Shown here in pieces: positions 26,191-34,007 of a DNA stretch of 64,000 nt. The position numbers were made by a program, and so were the translations under genes. Below the pieces are notes generated by a model. The model worked only from the letters and a program-made list of their open reading frames with translations, did no database searches and was not told where the DNA came from. How positions within the stretch are numbered: the stretch's first letter is position 1; each line of letters opens with the position of its first letter. Source of the stretch: Streptomyces sp. NBC_00286. Its GTDB lineage: Bacteria > Actinomycetota > Actinomycetes > Streptomycetales > Streptomycetaceae. The DNA lies in contig NZ_CP108054.1 in NCBI RefSeq assembly GCF_036173125.1, positions 186,001 to 250,000 on the forward strand, given 5' to 3'.

Positions 26191-28676
26191 GGACCGGGCT
26201 GAGGCGCAACGTCCGCACCCGAAGCGGGTGACTGCCCGCCTTGTGGGCGCGGACCGGACTGCGGCTCGCCGTCAGGTGGCGTGTCCGGATCAGGCTCACT
26301 AGGTCCTGGGGACCCGCCTTCCGGGCGCGGGCCCGGCACATCCGGCCTGAGTCGTGTGAGCAGTCGCTGCCGTTCCTCGGCGAATGCGGGGTCGGCCTGG
26401 TAGTCGGAGTGGCCGAGGATCGGTGCGGGCAGCGGGTGTTCGGCGGTGCGGCCGTATGCGAGGGGGTCCTTGAGTGGCTCGCGGTCGACTTTCGGGCCGC
26501 AGTCGCCGGGGAGCCGGACGGGGCCGCCGATGGGGTCGGTGGCCCGGTGGAGGTTGCGCCAGCAGTCGATCTCGCGGTGCAGGCCGCTGAGCGCGTCGGG
26601 ACCGAAGTGGGCCGGGAACCAGCGCCCGTAGAGCCGCTCCAGGGGTGAGCCGTAGGTCAGCAGCGCGACGCGCTTGCGGACCGACGGGGTGAGCTGCCAG
26701 GCCGCGGCGGCGGCGAGAACGCTGCCCTGGGAGTGCCCGGAGATGACGAGCCGTCCGCCCGTGGTGCGTGTCCAGGTGGCCATGCGCCAGGTCAGGTCGG
26801 GCACGGCGCGCTCGGCGTAGCAGGGGGGCGCGAAGGGATGTGCCGCGCGCGGCCAGAACGTACCGACGTCCCACAAGATGCCGATGGTGCGCCGTGCGGA
26901 GGGATCTTTGTAGGCGCGGCGGCCCCAGGTGACGAACAGTATGAAGCCGACGCCGATCAGCCAGGAGCCGAGCGCCTGCGCGGTCTCGGCTGCGCCCTCC
27001 ACGAAGGGGTGCGTGTCCTGCGCCGCCTTGCCCGGCACTTCGTCGGACGCTATGGCGCCCACCAGGGCCACGATGCCCAGCAGGAGCGTCACCACGGAGG
27101 TGATGCCGATGATGCGGGGAGCCCGGTCGGTGAGCGAGGCCATTGCGCGGGTGCGTGCGATGCGCCGGGTGCGCTCGGTGTCCTTGGGTTCGGCGGGGTA
27201 GTCCTGTTCCACCTCGCTCATCGCGGCGCGGCGCAGTTGCACCGTGCGCCGGGCCAGCCAGGCGAAGAGCAGCAGGAGGACGACGAGGAGGGGCGGGATG
27301 ACGGACGCCTGCCAGGTCAGGAACACCGGCGGGCCCTTGATCGAGCCGCCGGTGCCGTCCAGCCAGTCGGCGACGCGCTGGGCCACGCCGCCGGAGAACA
27401 CGCCGCCGAGCGCGCAGGCCAGCATGGCGACGGCGGGACCGGCCAGTCCGCGCATCGCGGTGCGGGCGTCGGGGTGGGAGCGGTAGAGGAGGTGGGCGAC
27501 CACGCCGATCGCGATCACGAGGAGGCCCTGGACGAGGACGATGCCGCCGAAGGTCGCGTCGCCCGGCAGCCGGTGGACCGAGCGCCACTCCGGACGCGAC
27601 CAGCCCGCGTAGACGACGGTGAGGGCGAGCAGGACCAGCGAGCCGATGGGCAGCCAGCGCACCAGGGCCTCGTCGAGTTGCCGGTCCAGACGGCGCTCGC
27701 TGCGGCCCCTGCGGCACACGACCCACACCACGACGAGCGCGCCCACCACGAGCGCCCCGTTCAGGAGCCAGCCCAGCACTTCCAGGACGACCGGCCCGCC
27801 GTCTCCGCGGTCGTGGCGGGCGGCGGAGGTGCCGACGCCGGCGGTGACCGTCAGCAGGCCCGCGGCAGTGTGGGCGGCGCGCAGCCGGGCCACCAGGCGG
27901 CGCCCGTACCAGAAGCCGGGGCGGCCCAGGCCCAGGCGGCTGGTGTCCTCGTCCAGGTCGGCCCCGTCGGTCATCGGCTGCTGGGACTCGTACGCACTCC
28001 AGGTGCGGTGGGAGAGGTACCACAACAGGCCGGTGAGGGCGGCCGGCACCAGGGCGGCCAGGGCGAGGCGGCGGCCCGGCTGACTCCACCAGCCGTCATC
28101 GGACTCGACGGGCGCCATGAAGCCCAGCCAGGAGTGGTCCGCCGCGCATGCGCGCGAGCCCGCGCACTGCCAGGCGGCCAGGTCCAGGGCCACCTCGCAG
28201 GCGGCGGCGACCAGCAGCACCGTGAGGGTCAGGCTCACCAGCCGGACGAGCAGGCCGTAGAGGCGTACTGTCCTGGTCCGGTTGTCGCTCACCGTGGGCC
28301 GCATCCAGTGGGCGAGATTGACCACCATGAACGGCAGGAGCAGCAGCCACAGGGCGCGGGCGCCGTTGCCGGAGGTGAGGTTGCACCATACGTACGCCTC
28401 GGGAACCGGCTTGCCGCGGTAGTCGTCGGGCCGCTGCTCCGCGTCGGCGTCGTCGATACGGCGGAAGACGGCGGCCGTCTCGTCGCCGGTGATCCGCACG
28501 GTGCGCGGATCGTTCAGCATCTCCTCGGGCGTGGTGCCGCCCACGCCGTGGACCAGGAGTTCAAGTGCGGTGTCGGCCGTTTCGGGCCGCCGCTCGGAGC
28601 TGGTCGCCTGCCCCGCCGAGGCACGTTCCTGTGAACGCTCCACTGTCCCTGCTTCCCCCGTACTGCCTGGTGACAT
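26139..28676 (-). CDS. Large membrane protein with C-terminal lipase/esterase-like hydrolase domain
   Basis: Protein of 845 aa. After a charged tail and an early ELLVHGVGGTTPEEML motif (an oxyanion-type His-Gly segment of alpha/beta hydrolases) come about ten membrane segments (residues about 110-590). A cytoplasmic hydrolase part follows, with LVISGHSQGSVLAAAAAWQL (nucleophile elbow GxSxG, Ser near 660), LLTYGSPLERLYGRW and a late PILGHSDYQ. The hydrolase is therefore split around the membrane region. The C-terminus is Pro/Gly/Gln-rich decapeptides running into the repeat array, where a TAG replaces CAG. The start at 28676 has no clear ribosome site; a GTG at 28643 after AGCAGGGA is an alternative. 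The substrate is unknown. Confidence 0.82.
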   Translation of the reverse strand: MSPGSTGEAGTVERSQERASAGQATSSERRPETADTALELLVHGVGGTTPEEMLNDPRTVRITGDETAAVFRRIDDADAEQRPDDYRGKPVPEAYVWCNLTSGNGARALWLLLLPFMVVNLAHWMRPTVSDNRTRTVRLYGLLVRLVSLTLTVLLVAAACEVALDLAAWQCAGSRACAADHSWLGFMAPVESDDGWWSQPGRRLALAALVPAALTGLLWYLSHRTWSAYESQQPMTDGADLDEDTSRLGLGRPGFWYGRRLVARLRAAHTAAGLLTVTAGVGTSAARHDRGDGGPVVLEVLGWLLNGALVVGALVVVWVVCRRGRSERRLDRQLDEALVRWLPIGSLVLLALTVVYAGWSRPEWRSVHRLPGDATFGGIVLVQGLLVIAIGVVAHLLYRSHPDARTAMRGLAGPAVAMLACALGGVFSGGVAQRVADWLDGTGGSIKGPPVFLTWQASVIPPLLVVLLLLFAWLARRTVQLRRAAMSEVEQDYPAEPKDTERTRRIARTRAMASLTDRAPRIIGITSVVTLLLGIVALVGAIASDEVPGKAAQDTHPFVEGAAETAQALGSWLIGVGFILFVTWGRRAYKDPSARRTIGILWDVGTFWPRAAHPFAPPCYAERAVPDLTWRMATWTRTTGGRLVISGHSQGSVLAAAAAWQLTPSVRKRVALLTYGSPLERLYGRWFPAHFGPDALSGLHREIDCWRNLHRATDPIGGPVRLPGDCGPKVDREPLKDPLAYGRTAEHPLPAPILGHSDYQADPAFAEERQRLLTRLRPDVPGPRPEGGSPGPSEPDPDTPPDGEPQSGPRPQGGQSPASGADVAPQPGPGAASEPQSGPGADGEP

Positions 28677-28875
28677 GTGTCATGCGCAGGTACAAGAATC
28701 CCGGCTACGCGGCCGGTGCGCACCCCTGGTCACCGAATCTCCCCGATCCGTGTGACGGTGACGGCCCCGCGTTGCCCGCGTGACGTGTGCGCATGAGCAC
28801 AGGCAGTGGCGCAAGGGGTGGGCACCCGTGCGAGTATGGGACGCCCTTGGGGTCCCGGACGGGAAGAATCTCCTC

Positions 28876-28927
28876 GTCGGAGGGGGTCGGAGGGGGTCGG
28901 AGGGGTCGAAGACGGGTCGGAGGGGGT
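28876..28927 (+). repeat. Short GTCGGAGGGG tandem repeat in the DeoR leader
   Basis: Units of GTCGGAGGGG or close variants occur about four times just before the DeoR-type gene. The G-runs could form a G-quadruplex on the coding strand or reflect slippage. No gene is present here. Confidence 0.6.
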
Positions 28928-28973
28928 TCGAGACAGTGTCGGGCGAATACGAGGCGAAGGGACCGGAGCGGAC

Positions 28974-29804
28974 GTGAGCGAGAATCAGAACCTCCTCGCG
29001 GAGCAGCGCCGCGCTCTGATCCTCGACGAGGTCCGGCGGCGCGGCGGCGTCCGCGTCAACGAGCTCACCAGAAAGCTCGGCGTCTCCGATATGACGGTCC
29101 GCCGCGATCTGGACGCGCTGTCCCGGCAGGGCGTGGTGGAAAAGGTGCACGGCGGCGCGGTCCCGATCGTCGAGGCCAGCACCCATGAGCCGGGCTTCGA
29201 AGCCAAGTCGGGACTGGAGCTGACCGCCAAGGAGGACATCGCGCGGGCCGCCGCGAGCCTGGTCGCGCCGGGCACGGCGATCGCGCTGTCCGGCGGCACG
29301 ACGACGTACGCGCTCGCCCATCAGCTCCTCGATGTGCCGGACCTGACCGTGGTGACCAACTCGGTGCGCGTGGCCGATGTCTTCCATGCCGCGCAGCGCA
29401 CTTCCGGGCAGCGGCAGGGTGCGGCCACGGTCGTACTGACGGGTGGTGTGCGTACGCCTTCGGACTCGCTCGTGGGACCGGTCGCCGACCAGGCGATCGG
29501 GGCGCTGCACTTCGATGTGCTGTTCCTCGGGGTGCACGGCATCTCGGTCGAGGCGGGCCTGTCGACGCCGAACCTGGCGGAGGCCGAGACGAACCGGCGG
29601 CTCGTGCAGTCCGCGCGGCGCGTCGTCGTGGTCGCGGACCACACCAAGTGGGGCACGGTGGGGCTGAGTTCGTTCGCCGCGCTGGAGCAGGTCGACACGC
29701 TGGTCACGGACGCCGGGCTGCCCGCCGAGGCACGCGCGGAGGTCTCCGAGCATTTGCGGCGTCTGGTGGTGGCGGGCGAGCCCGAGGAGGATACAGACAT
29801 CTGA
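28974..29804 (+). CDS. DeoR/GlpR family transcriptional regulator
   Basis: Protein of 276 aa. The N-terminal winged helix reads LAEQRRALILDEVRRRGGVR then NELTRKLGVSDMTVRRDLDAL, followed by EKVHGGAV, the family junction. The C-terminal DeoRC sugar-phosphate sensor has IALSGGTTTYALAHQL, VVTNSVRVADVF, GVHGISVEAGLSTPNLAEAE and VVVVADHTKWGTVGL. Members repress sugar or polyol genes and are relieved by a phosphorylated sugar. The GTG at 28974 has a GGAG site six bases upstream; the longer frame passes through the short tandem repeat. No sugar operon is adjacent, so its targets lie elsewhere or include itself. Confidence 0.92.
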   Translation: MSENQNLLAEQRRALILDEVRRRGGVRVNELTRKLGVSDMTVRRDLDALSRQGVVEKVHGGAVPIVEASTHEPGFEAKSGLELTAKEDIARAAASLVAPGTAIALSGGTTTYALAHQLLDVPDLTVVTNSVRVADVFHAAQRTSGQRQGAATVVLTGGVRTPSDSLVGPVADQAIGALHFDVLFLGVHGISVEAGLSTPNLAEAETNRRLVQSARRVVVVADHTKWGTVGLSSFAALEQVDTLVTDAGLPAEARAEVSEHLRRLVVAGEPEEDTDI

Positions 29805-29901
29805 CGGGCCGCCAGTTATCGTGACCGTACGCCCGTGTTCCACCGCTTCACCTCGGGTCTGACGCTGTCCGGATTCCGTTCCCGCGAGGGGGTTTTCGTA
29901 C

Positions 29902-30381
29902 GTGGCTCGCCAACTGCGCCCGGTTGGGCTCGACTTCCTCCAGGCCGCTCCAGTGCGTCTGGTGTTCGCGAGAGCGGTGAGCGCTCCCCCGGAGGCGGTC
30001 TTCCGTGCGCTGGCCGAGGACGTGGCGGGCTGGCCGGAGTGGTTCTCGGCGGTGACGCTGGCCCGGCCGACCGAGGACGGCAAGGGGCGGCAGATCCGGC
30101 TCAAGGGCGGTACGCGCTTCCAGGAGACGGTGCTCGCGGCCGAGCCCGCCGAGGTGTACGCGTATCGCGTGGACGAGACGAACGCCCCCGGGGTCCGTGC
30201 CCTCGTCGAGGAGTGGCGGCTGACCCCGCACGGGACGGGTACGCGCGTGCAGTGGACCTTTGCCGCCGACGGAACCGCGGCGTTCCGCTTCGCCCTGAAG
30301 CTTGGGCGACCGGGGCTGGGGCGCGCGTTCCGGGACGCGGTGACGAAGCTGGACCGGCGGCTCGCCTCAGCACGGACGTAA
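29902..30381 (+). CDS. SRPBCC (START-like) family protein
   Basis: Protein of 159 aa with the helix-grip fold used for binding hydrophobic ligands. Cues are the N-terminal strand VRLVFARAVSAPPEAVFRAL, the segment VAGWPEWFSAVTLARPT and the C-terminal amphipathic helix region LGRPGLGRAFRDAVTKLDRRL. This pattern is typical of the polyketide cyclase/dehydrase-like Polyketide_cyc2 group, where most members have unknown ligands. GTG start at 29902. It follows the DeoR gene in the same direction after 97 bases. No enzyme partner is apparent. Confidence 0.85.
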   Translation: MARQLRPVGLDFLQAAPVRLVFARAVSAPPEAVFRALAEDVAGWPEWFSAVTLARPTEDGKGRQIRLKGGTRFQETVLAAEPAEVYAYRVDETNAPGVRALVEEWRLTPHGTGTRVQWTFAADGTAAFRFALKLGRPGLGRAFRDAVTKLDRRLASART

Positions 30382-30414
30382 GGAGGTGCACGCGCGCGTG
30401 CGCCCCAAGTACAC

Positions 30415-31548
30415 CTAGTCCGGCCACACCCCCGTAGCCAGCAGTGACTCGATCGCCTTCGCGTACGGGGCGATGTCCAGCCCTTGTGCGCCCAGCCATT
30501 CGTCCGAGTAGTACTTGTCCAGGTAGCGGTCTCCAGGGTCGCACAGCAGCGTGACGACGCTTCCCGTGCGGCCCGCGGCCACCATCTCGGCGACGATCTT
30601 CAGGGCGCCCCACAGGCCGGTGCCGGTCGAGCCGCCCGCCTTGCGGCCGATCGACTGTTCCAGTGCGCGTACGGCGGCCACGCTCGCCGCGTCCGGGACC
30701 TTCATCATCCGGTCGACGGCGCCCGGTACGAAGCTCGGCTCCATGCGCGGCCGGCCGATGCCCTCGATGCGTGAACCGCAGTCGGTGGTGACGTCCGCGT
30801 TGCCCGTCGTCCAGCCCTCGAAGAAGCAGGAGTTCTCGGGATCGGCCACGCAGATGCGGGTGTCGTACTGCATGTAGTGCACATAGCGGGCGATGGTCGC
30901 CGACGTGCCGCCGGTGCCGGCCGTGGCGACGATCCACGCGGGCTCGGGGTAGCGCTCCAACTGCAGCTGGCGGTAGATCGATTCGGCGATGTTGTTGTTG
31001 CCGCGCCAGTCCGTGGCCCGTTCCGCGTAGGTGAACTGGTCCATGTAGTGGCCGCCGGTCTCGGCCGCCAGGGCGGCGGACTCCTCGTACATCTTGCGTG
31101 GGTCGTCCACGAAGTGGCACCGCCCGCCGTGGAATTCGATCAGTCGGCACTTCTCGGCGCTGGTCGTGCGGGGCATGACCGCGATAAAGGGGACTCCGAT
31201 CAGCTTCGCGAAGTACGCCTCCGAGACTGCCGTCGAGCCGCTGGACGCCTCGATGACGGGTCGGCCGCGCCGGATCCAGCCGTTGCACAGGCCGTACAGG
31301 AACAGCGAGCGGGCCAGGCGGTGCTTGAGGCTGCCCGTGATGTGGGTGGACTCGTCCTTGAGGTAGAGGTCGATGCCCCACGCCTCTGGCAGTGGGAAGC
31401 GCAACAGATGGGTGTCGGCGGAGCGGTTGGCGTCGGCCTGGACCTTGCGTACGGCTTCCTTGAGCCAGTGCCGGTACTCCGTGTCGCTGTGGTCGACGTC
31501 GAGTGTGGCCATCGGCTCATGGGTGCGGGCCTGCTCTGGGGTTGTCAC
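30415..31548 (-). CDS. PLP-dependent cysteine synthase family protein, probable L-cysteine desulfhydrase (Cds1-like)
   Basis: Fold-type II PLP enzyme (377 aa). The PLP lysine fits [20 protein letters not shown]. Substrate-binding loop: [20 protein letters not shown]; the phosphate-binding turn is [14 protein letters not shown]. The long C-terminal part with [16 protein letters not shown] and [16 protein letters not shown] is the pattern of mycobacterial Rv3684/Cds1, which releases H2S, pyruvate and ammonia from cysteine, rather than that of CysK/CysM. GTG start at 31548 with AAGGAG eight bases upstream; ATG 31512 is an alternative. Generation of H2S may link it to the CstR-like repressor elsewhere in the window, but the distance makes this speculative. 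Confidence 0.8.
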   Translation of the reverse strand: MTTPEQARTHEPMATLDVDHSDTEYRHWLKEAVRKVQADANRSADTHLLRFPLPEAWGIDLYLKDESTHITGSLKHRLARSLFLYGLCNGWIRRGRPVIEASSGSTAVSEAYFAKLIGVPFIAVMPRTTSAEKCRLIEFHGGRCHFVDDPRKMYEESAALAAETGGHYMDQFTYAERATDWRGNNNIAESIYRQLQLERYPEPAWIVATAGTGGTSATIARYVHYMQYDTRICVADPENSCFFEGWTTGNADVTTDCGSRIEGIGRPRMEPSFVPGAVDRMMKVPDAASVAAVRALEQSIGRKAGGSTGTGLWGALKIVAEMVAAGRTGSVVTLLCDPGDRYLDKYYSDEWLGAQGLDIAPYAKAIESLLATGVWPD

Positions 31549-31871
31549 GGCCGGGCTCCTTATGGATGGGCCGACACCGGTTCGGCGGGTCGGACGCATC
31601 GATCATAGACAGCTTCCGCACGCTTCTCACCTGCATAAACATACCTTTGGGCACCTCAAAGGAACCACTGGCACTCAACGATGGGGGGCGCATCCGCGCG
31701 AGTGCGCCGGACCGTGCGCCCGACGTTCGCGTGGGCCCTGGTGCTCGACGCGCGGGACGTGCAGACTGCACCGCAGGGGACGGCGAACCCGACACGAGAC
31801 GGCGATCCCGAGCGCCACGCACACTGGACCAGGACGGAGCACAGCCGTAGCGCATAAGGGGGCGGGGCATC
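31549..31871. other. Divergent intergenic region
   Basis: The 323 bp lie between the cysteine desulfhydrase-like gene and the next rightward gene. The part at 31600-31660 is AT-richer (around CTGCATAAACATACCTTTGG) and probably contains a promoter. No supported gene, RNA or clear dyad was found. Confidence 0.4.
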
Positions 31872-32195
31872 ATGGCGGAGCCGGAGTTCACAGCCACGGG
31901 CGTACGGATCGGGAAGAGGCTGCGTTCGCTCACCCGGGCCGGACAGGTCCGGATCAGCGACGGCAGGCTGGAGTTGCTGACCAGCTACGGCAGCGAGATC
32001 GACAGCGCACCCGTGCGGGCGGTCCGCGCCTCGAAGCCGTGGTTCGCCCATGACGACCGCGCACTTGCGGAAGTCAACGGCACCCGCTATACGCTCACTC
32101 TGGGTGAGCACGACCCTGCTCCGGGGGAGGCCGGACCGCCCGCCGCCCGCCGGTTCATCGAGGCGGTGCGCAAGGCGGCGGGGCGCGGCCGCTGA
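31872..32195 (+). CDS. Conserved hypothetical small protein
   Basis: Protein of 107 aa. It starts MAEPEFTATGVRIGKRLRSL and contains an extended beta-type core (VRISDGRLELLTSYGSEIDS, RALAEVNGTRYTLTLGEHD) and a short C-terminal helix (ARRFIEAVRKAAGRGR). There is no signal peptide or membrane segment. I do not recognise a named domain. The lengths of the strands and the central YTLTLG turn suggest a small PH-like or barrel fold. The ribosome site GGGGGCGGGG is close to the ATG. It lies 185 bases ahead of the ATP-binding regulator and may not be in the same transcript. Confidence 0.6.
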   Translation: MAEPEFTATGVRIGKRLRSLTRAGQVRISDGRLELLTSYGSEIDSAPVRAVRASKPWFAHDDRALAEVNGTRYTLTLGEHDPAPGEAGPPAARRFIEAVRKAAGRGR

Positions 32196-32380
32196 GGGTG
32201 CCACGAGTTGCAGGACCCCATGCCCTGAGTCACGCTGATCCCACGTCACTCTGGGTTCACCGGTGATTACGCTGTGAACCAGCGCGCACCGGTCACAAAC
32301 AGCAGGCGGCCGTTGTACGCAGGCACCCTGCTGGATCCGTACTCGTCTTCTTCCGGACCTCAATTCGGGGAGTCGCAGCC

Positions 32381-32878
32381 GTGATCAGTCAGCCAAGCAG
32401 GCACTGCACGGTGGAGCTCCAAGCCCTGCCGTCGCGGATCGGCCAGGTCCGCAGGATCGTCTCGGCGCAACTGCGCTACTGGCATCTCGACGCCTTGATA
32501 GACCGGGCCGCGCTGGGGGTGACCGAGTTGCTGACCAACGTTCACCGGCATGCGGAGCCCGACAAGCTGTGCACCGTGGAGATCGAGCTGCTGCTCGACC
32601 GGCTCACGGTGTCGGTGCGGGACCGCGATCCGCGGCTTCCCGAAGTGCGGGACGCCTCGCCCTCCGCCACTTGCGGTCGTGGCCTTGCGATGGTCGCCGC
32701 GATGAGTGAGAGCTGGGGGGTGCGGCCGGACGGCGAGTCCGGCAAGGTCGTGTGGTTCACGCTTGCGGCGCCGGCGCCTGCGGTGACGCTGCCGCCGTGT
32801 CCGCCGTATGGGGCGGTTACGGAGACGGCGGTTACGGAGACGGCGGTGCACGGCGCTCCGCTGGGGGCGGTTGGTTAG
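32381..32878 (+). CDS. ATP-binding protein, RsbW-like anti-sigma factor type
   Basis: Protein of 165 aa with a histidine-kinase-like ATPase fold (HATPase_c_2). The N box is GVTELLTNVHRHAEPDKL, the G1-like region VSVRDRDPRLPEV and the G2 region CGRGLAMVAAMSESWGVRP. There are no sensor, receiver or transmembrane parts, so it should act as a soluble serine kinase or anti-sigma switch; streptomycetes encode dozens of these. The C-terminal 35 residues are Pro/Ala/Val-rich and include a perfect 15-bp tandem duplication giving AVTETAVTETAV. The start GTG/ATG choice is settled by MISQPSRHCTVEL at 32381. Confidence 0.85.
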   Translation: MISQPSRHCTVELQALPSRIGQVRRIVSAQLRYWHLDALIDRAALGVTELLTNVHRHAEPDKLCTVEIELLLDRLTVSVRDRDPRLPEVRDASPSATCGRGLAMVAAMSESWGVRPDGESGKVVWFTLAAPAPAVTLPPCPPYGAVTETAVTETAVHGAPLGAVG

Positions 32879-32889
32879 GGGTTCGTTGT

Positions 32890-33009
32890 CGACTGACGGT
32901 CCGTTGTGGCTGGTCGCGCCCACGCGGCGGAGCCGCAAATTGACACCGCCCCGCGGGGTGCCTCCGGCGGTTGGGCGGGTGGGTTCGTTGTCGGCTGACG
33001 GTCCGTTGT
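32890..33009. repeat. Repeat-rich tail next to element B
   Basis: The stretch includes GCGGAGCCGCAAATTGACAC and CCCCGCGGGGTGCCTCCGGC and is the reverse complement of the tail beside element A (5460-5580), with very few differences. Two copies of a GACGGTCCGTTGTGGCTGGT block bracket it. It shows that the duplicated inverted segment is longer than the TIR-bounded element. Confidence 0.65.
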
Positions 33010-33345
33010 GGCTGGTCGCGCAGTTCCCCGCGCCCCTTAGGTGCGTGGTGAGTGCGGGGCCGCGGGCCGGTGCGTCAGCCCGTCGCCAACAGGGCATACG
33101 ACCCCTTGCTGACACAGGGCGCAGGTCTGCCCAGACCGAAGCTAAGCGACGGGCATACGACGCACCGGCCCACGTCCCCTCCCACCGGAGGGAAGCTGCG
33201 GGTAGTAGGGGGTCCGGGCTTTCCCGCGCGGGCGGATACGGGGCGCGGGCCCCTTCCGGGGTGCGGGCTTTTTCGGTTCGCTGGCTCTTCGGGGGTGCGG
33301 GCACTCGCAGGTTTCTCAGGGGCGCGGGGAACTGCGCGACCAGCC
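33010..33345. repeat. MITE-like element, copy B (perfect 28-bp terminal inverted repeats)
   Basis: The 336-bp element is bounded by perfect 28-bp inverted repeats at 33010-33037 and 33318-33345 (core GCGCAGTTCCCCGCGCCCCT). It carries the 102-nt hairpin core at 33067-33168, which is in reverse orientation relative to copy A at 5096-5459. No coding sequence of its own was found. It sits beside the truncated end of an ABC transporter ATPase gene. Confidence 0.75.
33067..33168. repeat. 102-nt hairpin core of repeat copy B
   Basis: CCGGTGCGTC (33067-33076) pairs with GACGCACCGG (33159-33168). GCCCGTCGC (33078-33086) pairs with GCGACGGGC (33146-33154). Length is identical to copy A, with about ten substitutions, several of them in the apical loop, while all stem bases are conserved. 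Confidence 0.65.
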
Positions 33346-33440
33346 ACGAAGCACCCGCAGCCGCGACACGACTGTCACCTCCCCACCCCGGTAGGCACCC
33401 CACCCACCCGCCGGAGGCAGCGGGGCCTGGGGCGCAGCCC

Positions 33441-33560
33441 TCAGTTTCGGGAAGGGGTGTCCAGGGCACGCACGCTGGTGTCGCCGCTGCCGTACACCTT
33501 GACGGCGTCGGCGACGCGGGCGGCGGTGTGCGTGGTGGTCGTCGTTGTGGTCGTGGTCAT
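33441..33560 (-). pseudogene. Truncated ABC transporter ATP-binding protein (MacB/LolD-type N-terminus)
   Basis: An open frame of 39 codons begins MTTTTTTTTT, then HTAARVADAVKVYGSGDTSV and RALD. The second half is exactly the first beta-strand region of MacB/LolD-type ABC ATPases, which continue into the Walker A motif. Here it breaks off after RALD into unrelated TPSRN and a stop, just before the repeat region around element B. The start overlaps the stop of the SHOCT gene (ATGA), as in an intact operon. So the ATPase, and any permease behind it, has been lost, probably by a deletion or rearrangement at the repeat. Confidence 0.75.
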
Positions 33561-33841
33561 GCTGTGCCGCCCTTGCCGGTGCGGCCGAACTGCTCGTCCA
33601 GGACGGACAGTCGGCGCCAGTACTCGTCCTCGTCGATCTCGCCGGAGGCGAAGCGGTGGCCGAGCACGGTGATGGGTGAGTTGTCGGCTACGGCTTCGGT
33701 CCGCCAGGGGCCGCGGCGTCCGCGCCACACTGTGCGGCGCAGGAGCGCGATGCCGCCGCCGATGACCAGTGCCCAGATCACCGGGAAGAACAGGATCCAC
33801 GGGCCGGGCCCGCCGTCGCCGAAGTGCGCCAGGGTCTGCAT
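33557..33841 (-). CDS. Small membrane protein with SHOCT domain
   Basis: Protein of 94 aa with one N-terminal membrane segment (PWILFFPVIWALVIGGGIALL), a basic stretch, and a C-terminal SHOCT motif: SPITVLGHRFASGEIDEDEY then WRRLSVLDEQF. SHOCT (short C-terminal) domains are small helix pairs thought to mediate oligomerisation. In streptomycetes such genes commonly precede a MacB-like ABC transporter, which fits the truncated ATPase start overlapping its stop codon. ATG start at 33841. An 11-bp inverted repeat lies upstream at 33855-33900, and the TetR operator at 34008 may also control it. Confidence 0.82.
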   Translation of the reverse strand: MQTLAHFGDGGPGPWILFFPVIWALVIGGGIALLRRTVWRGRRGPWRTEAVADNSPITVLGHRFASGEIDEDEYWRRLSVLDEQFGRTGKGGTA

Positions 33842-33854
33842 GGTCGGTCAACTC

Positions 33855-33900
33855 CTCGGAAGCGATGTGCTGTGCGATGTCGTTGTGTGTCGCTTCCGAG
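33855..33900. promoter_or_regulatory. 11-bp inverted repeat upstream of the SHOCT gene
   Basis: CTCGGAAGCGA (33855-33865) is perfectly complementary to TCGCTTCCGAG (33890-33900), with a 24-base loop. On the minus strand the stem lies just upstream of the SHOCT start and includes part of the GAGGAG ribosome-site candidate. It may be an operator pair or a leader hairpin. Confidence 0.45.
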
Positions 33901-34007
33901 AGTCGTCCCTGAGGGGGTCCCAGGTCGTCGTACGGCCAGCGGCAGTGCGCGTACCTCTGCGGGAGTACGCGGGTGGCTCGCTGCTGCTTCTCAGGCGTCT
34001 CGACTTC

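Noticed and set aside
25742..26341. 199-codon minus-strand frame across the 90-bp array (repeats rich in Ser, Arg, Val, Pro)
   Set aside because: It is the +1 frame of the same repeats. There is no ribosome site and no relation to the upstream gene; it only shows that the array has no stops in that frame.
26733..28634. 633-codon plus-strand frame opposite the membrane hydrolase
   Set aside because: Composition is shadow-like (Asp, Glu, Gln, Val, Ala, Arg with no hydrophobic segments), and the opposite strand has clear membrane segments and a GxSxG motif.
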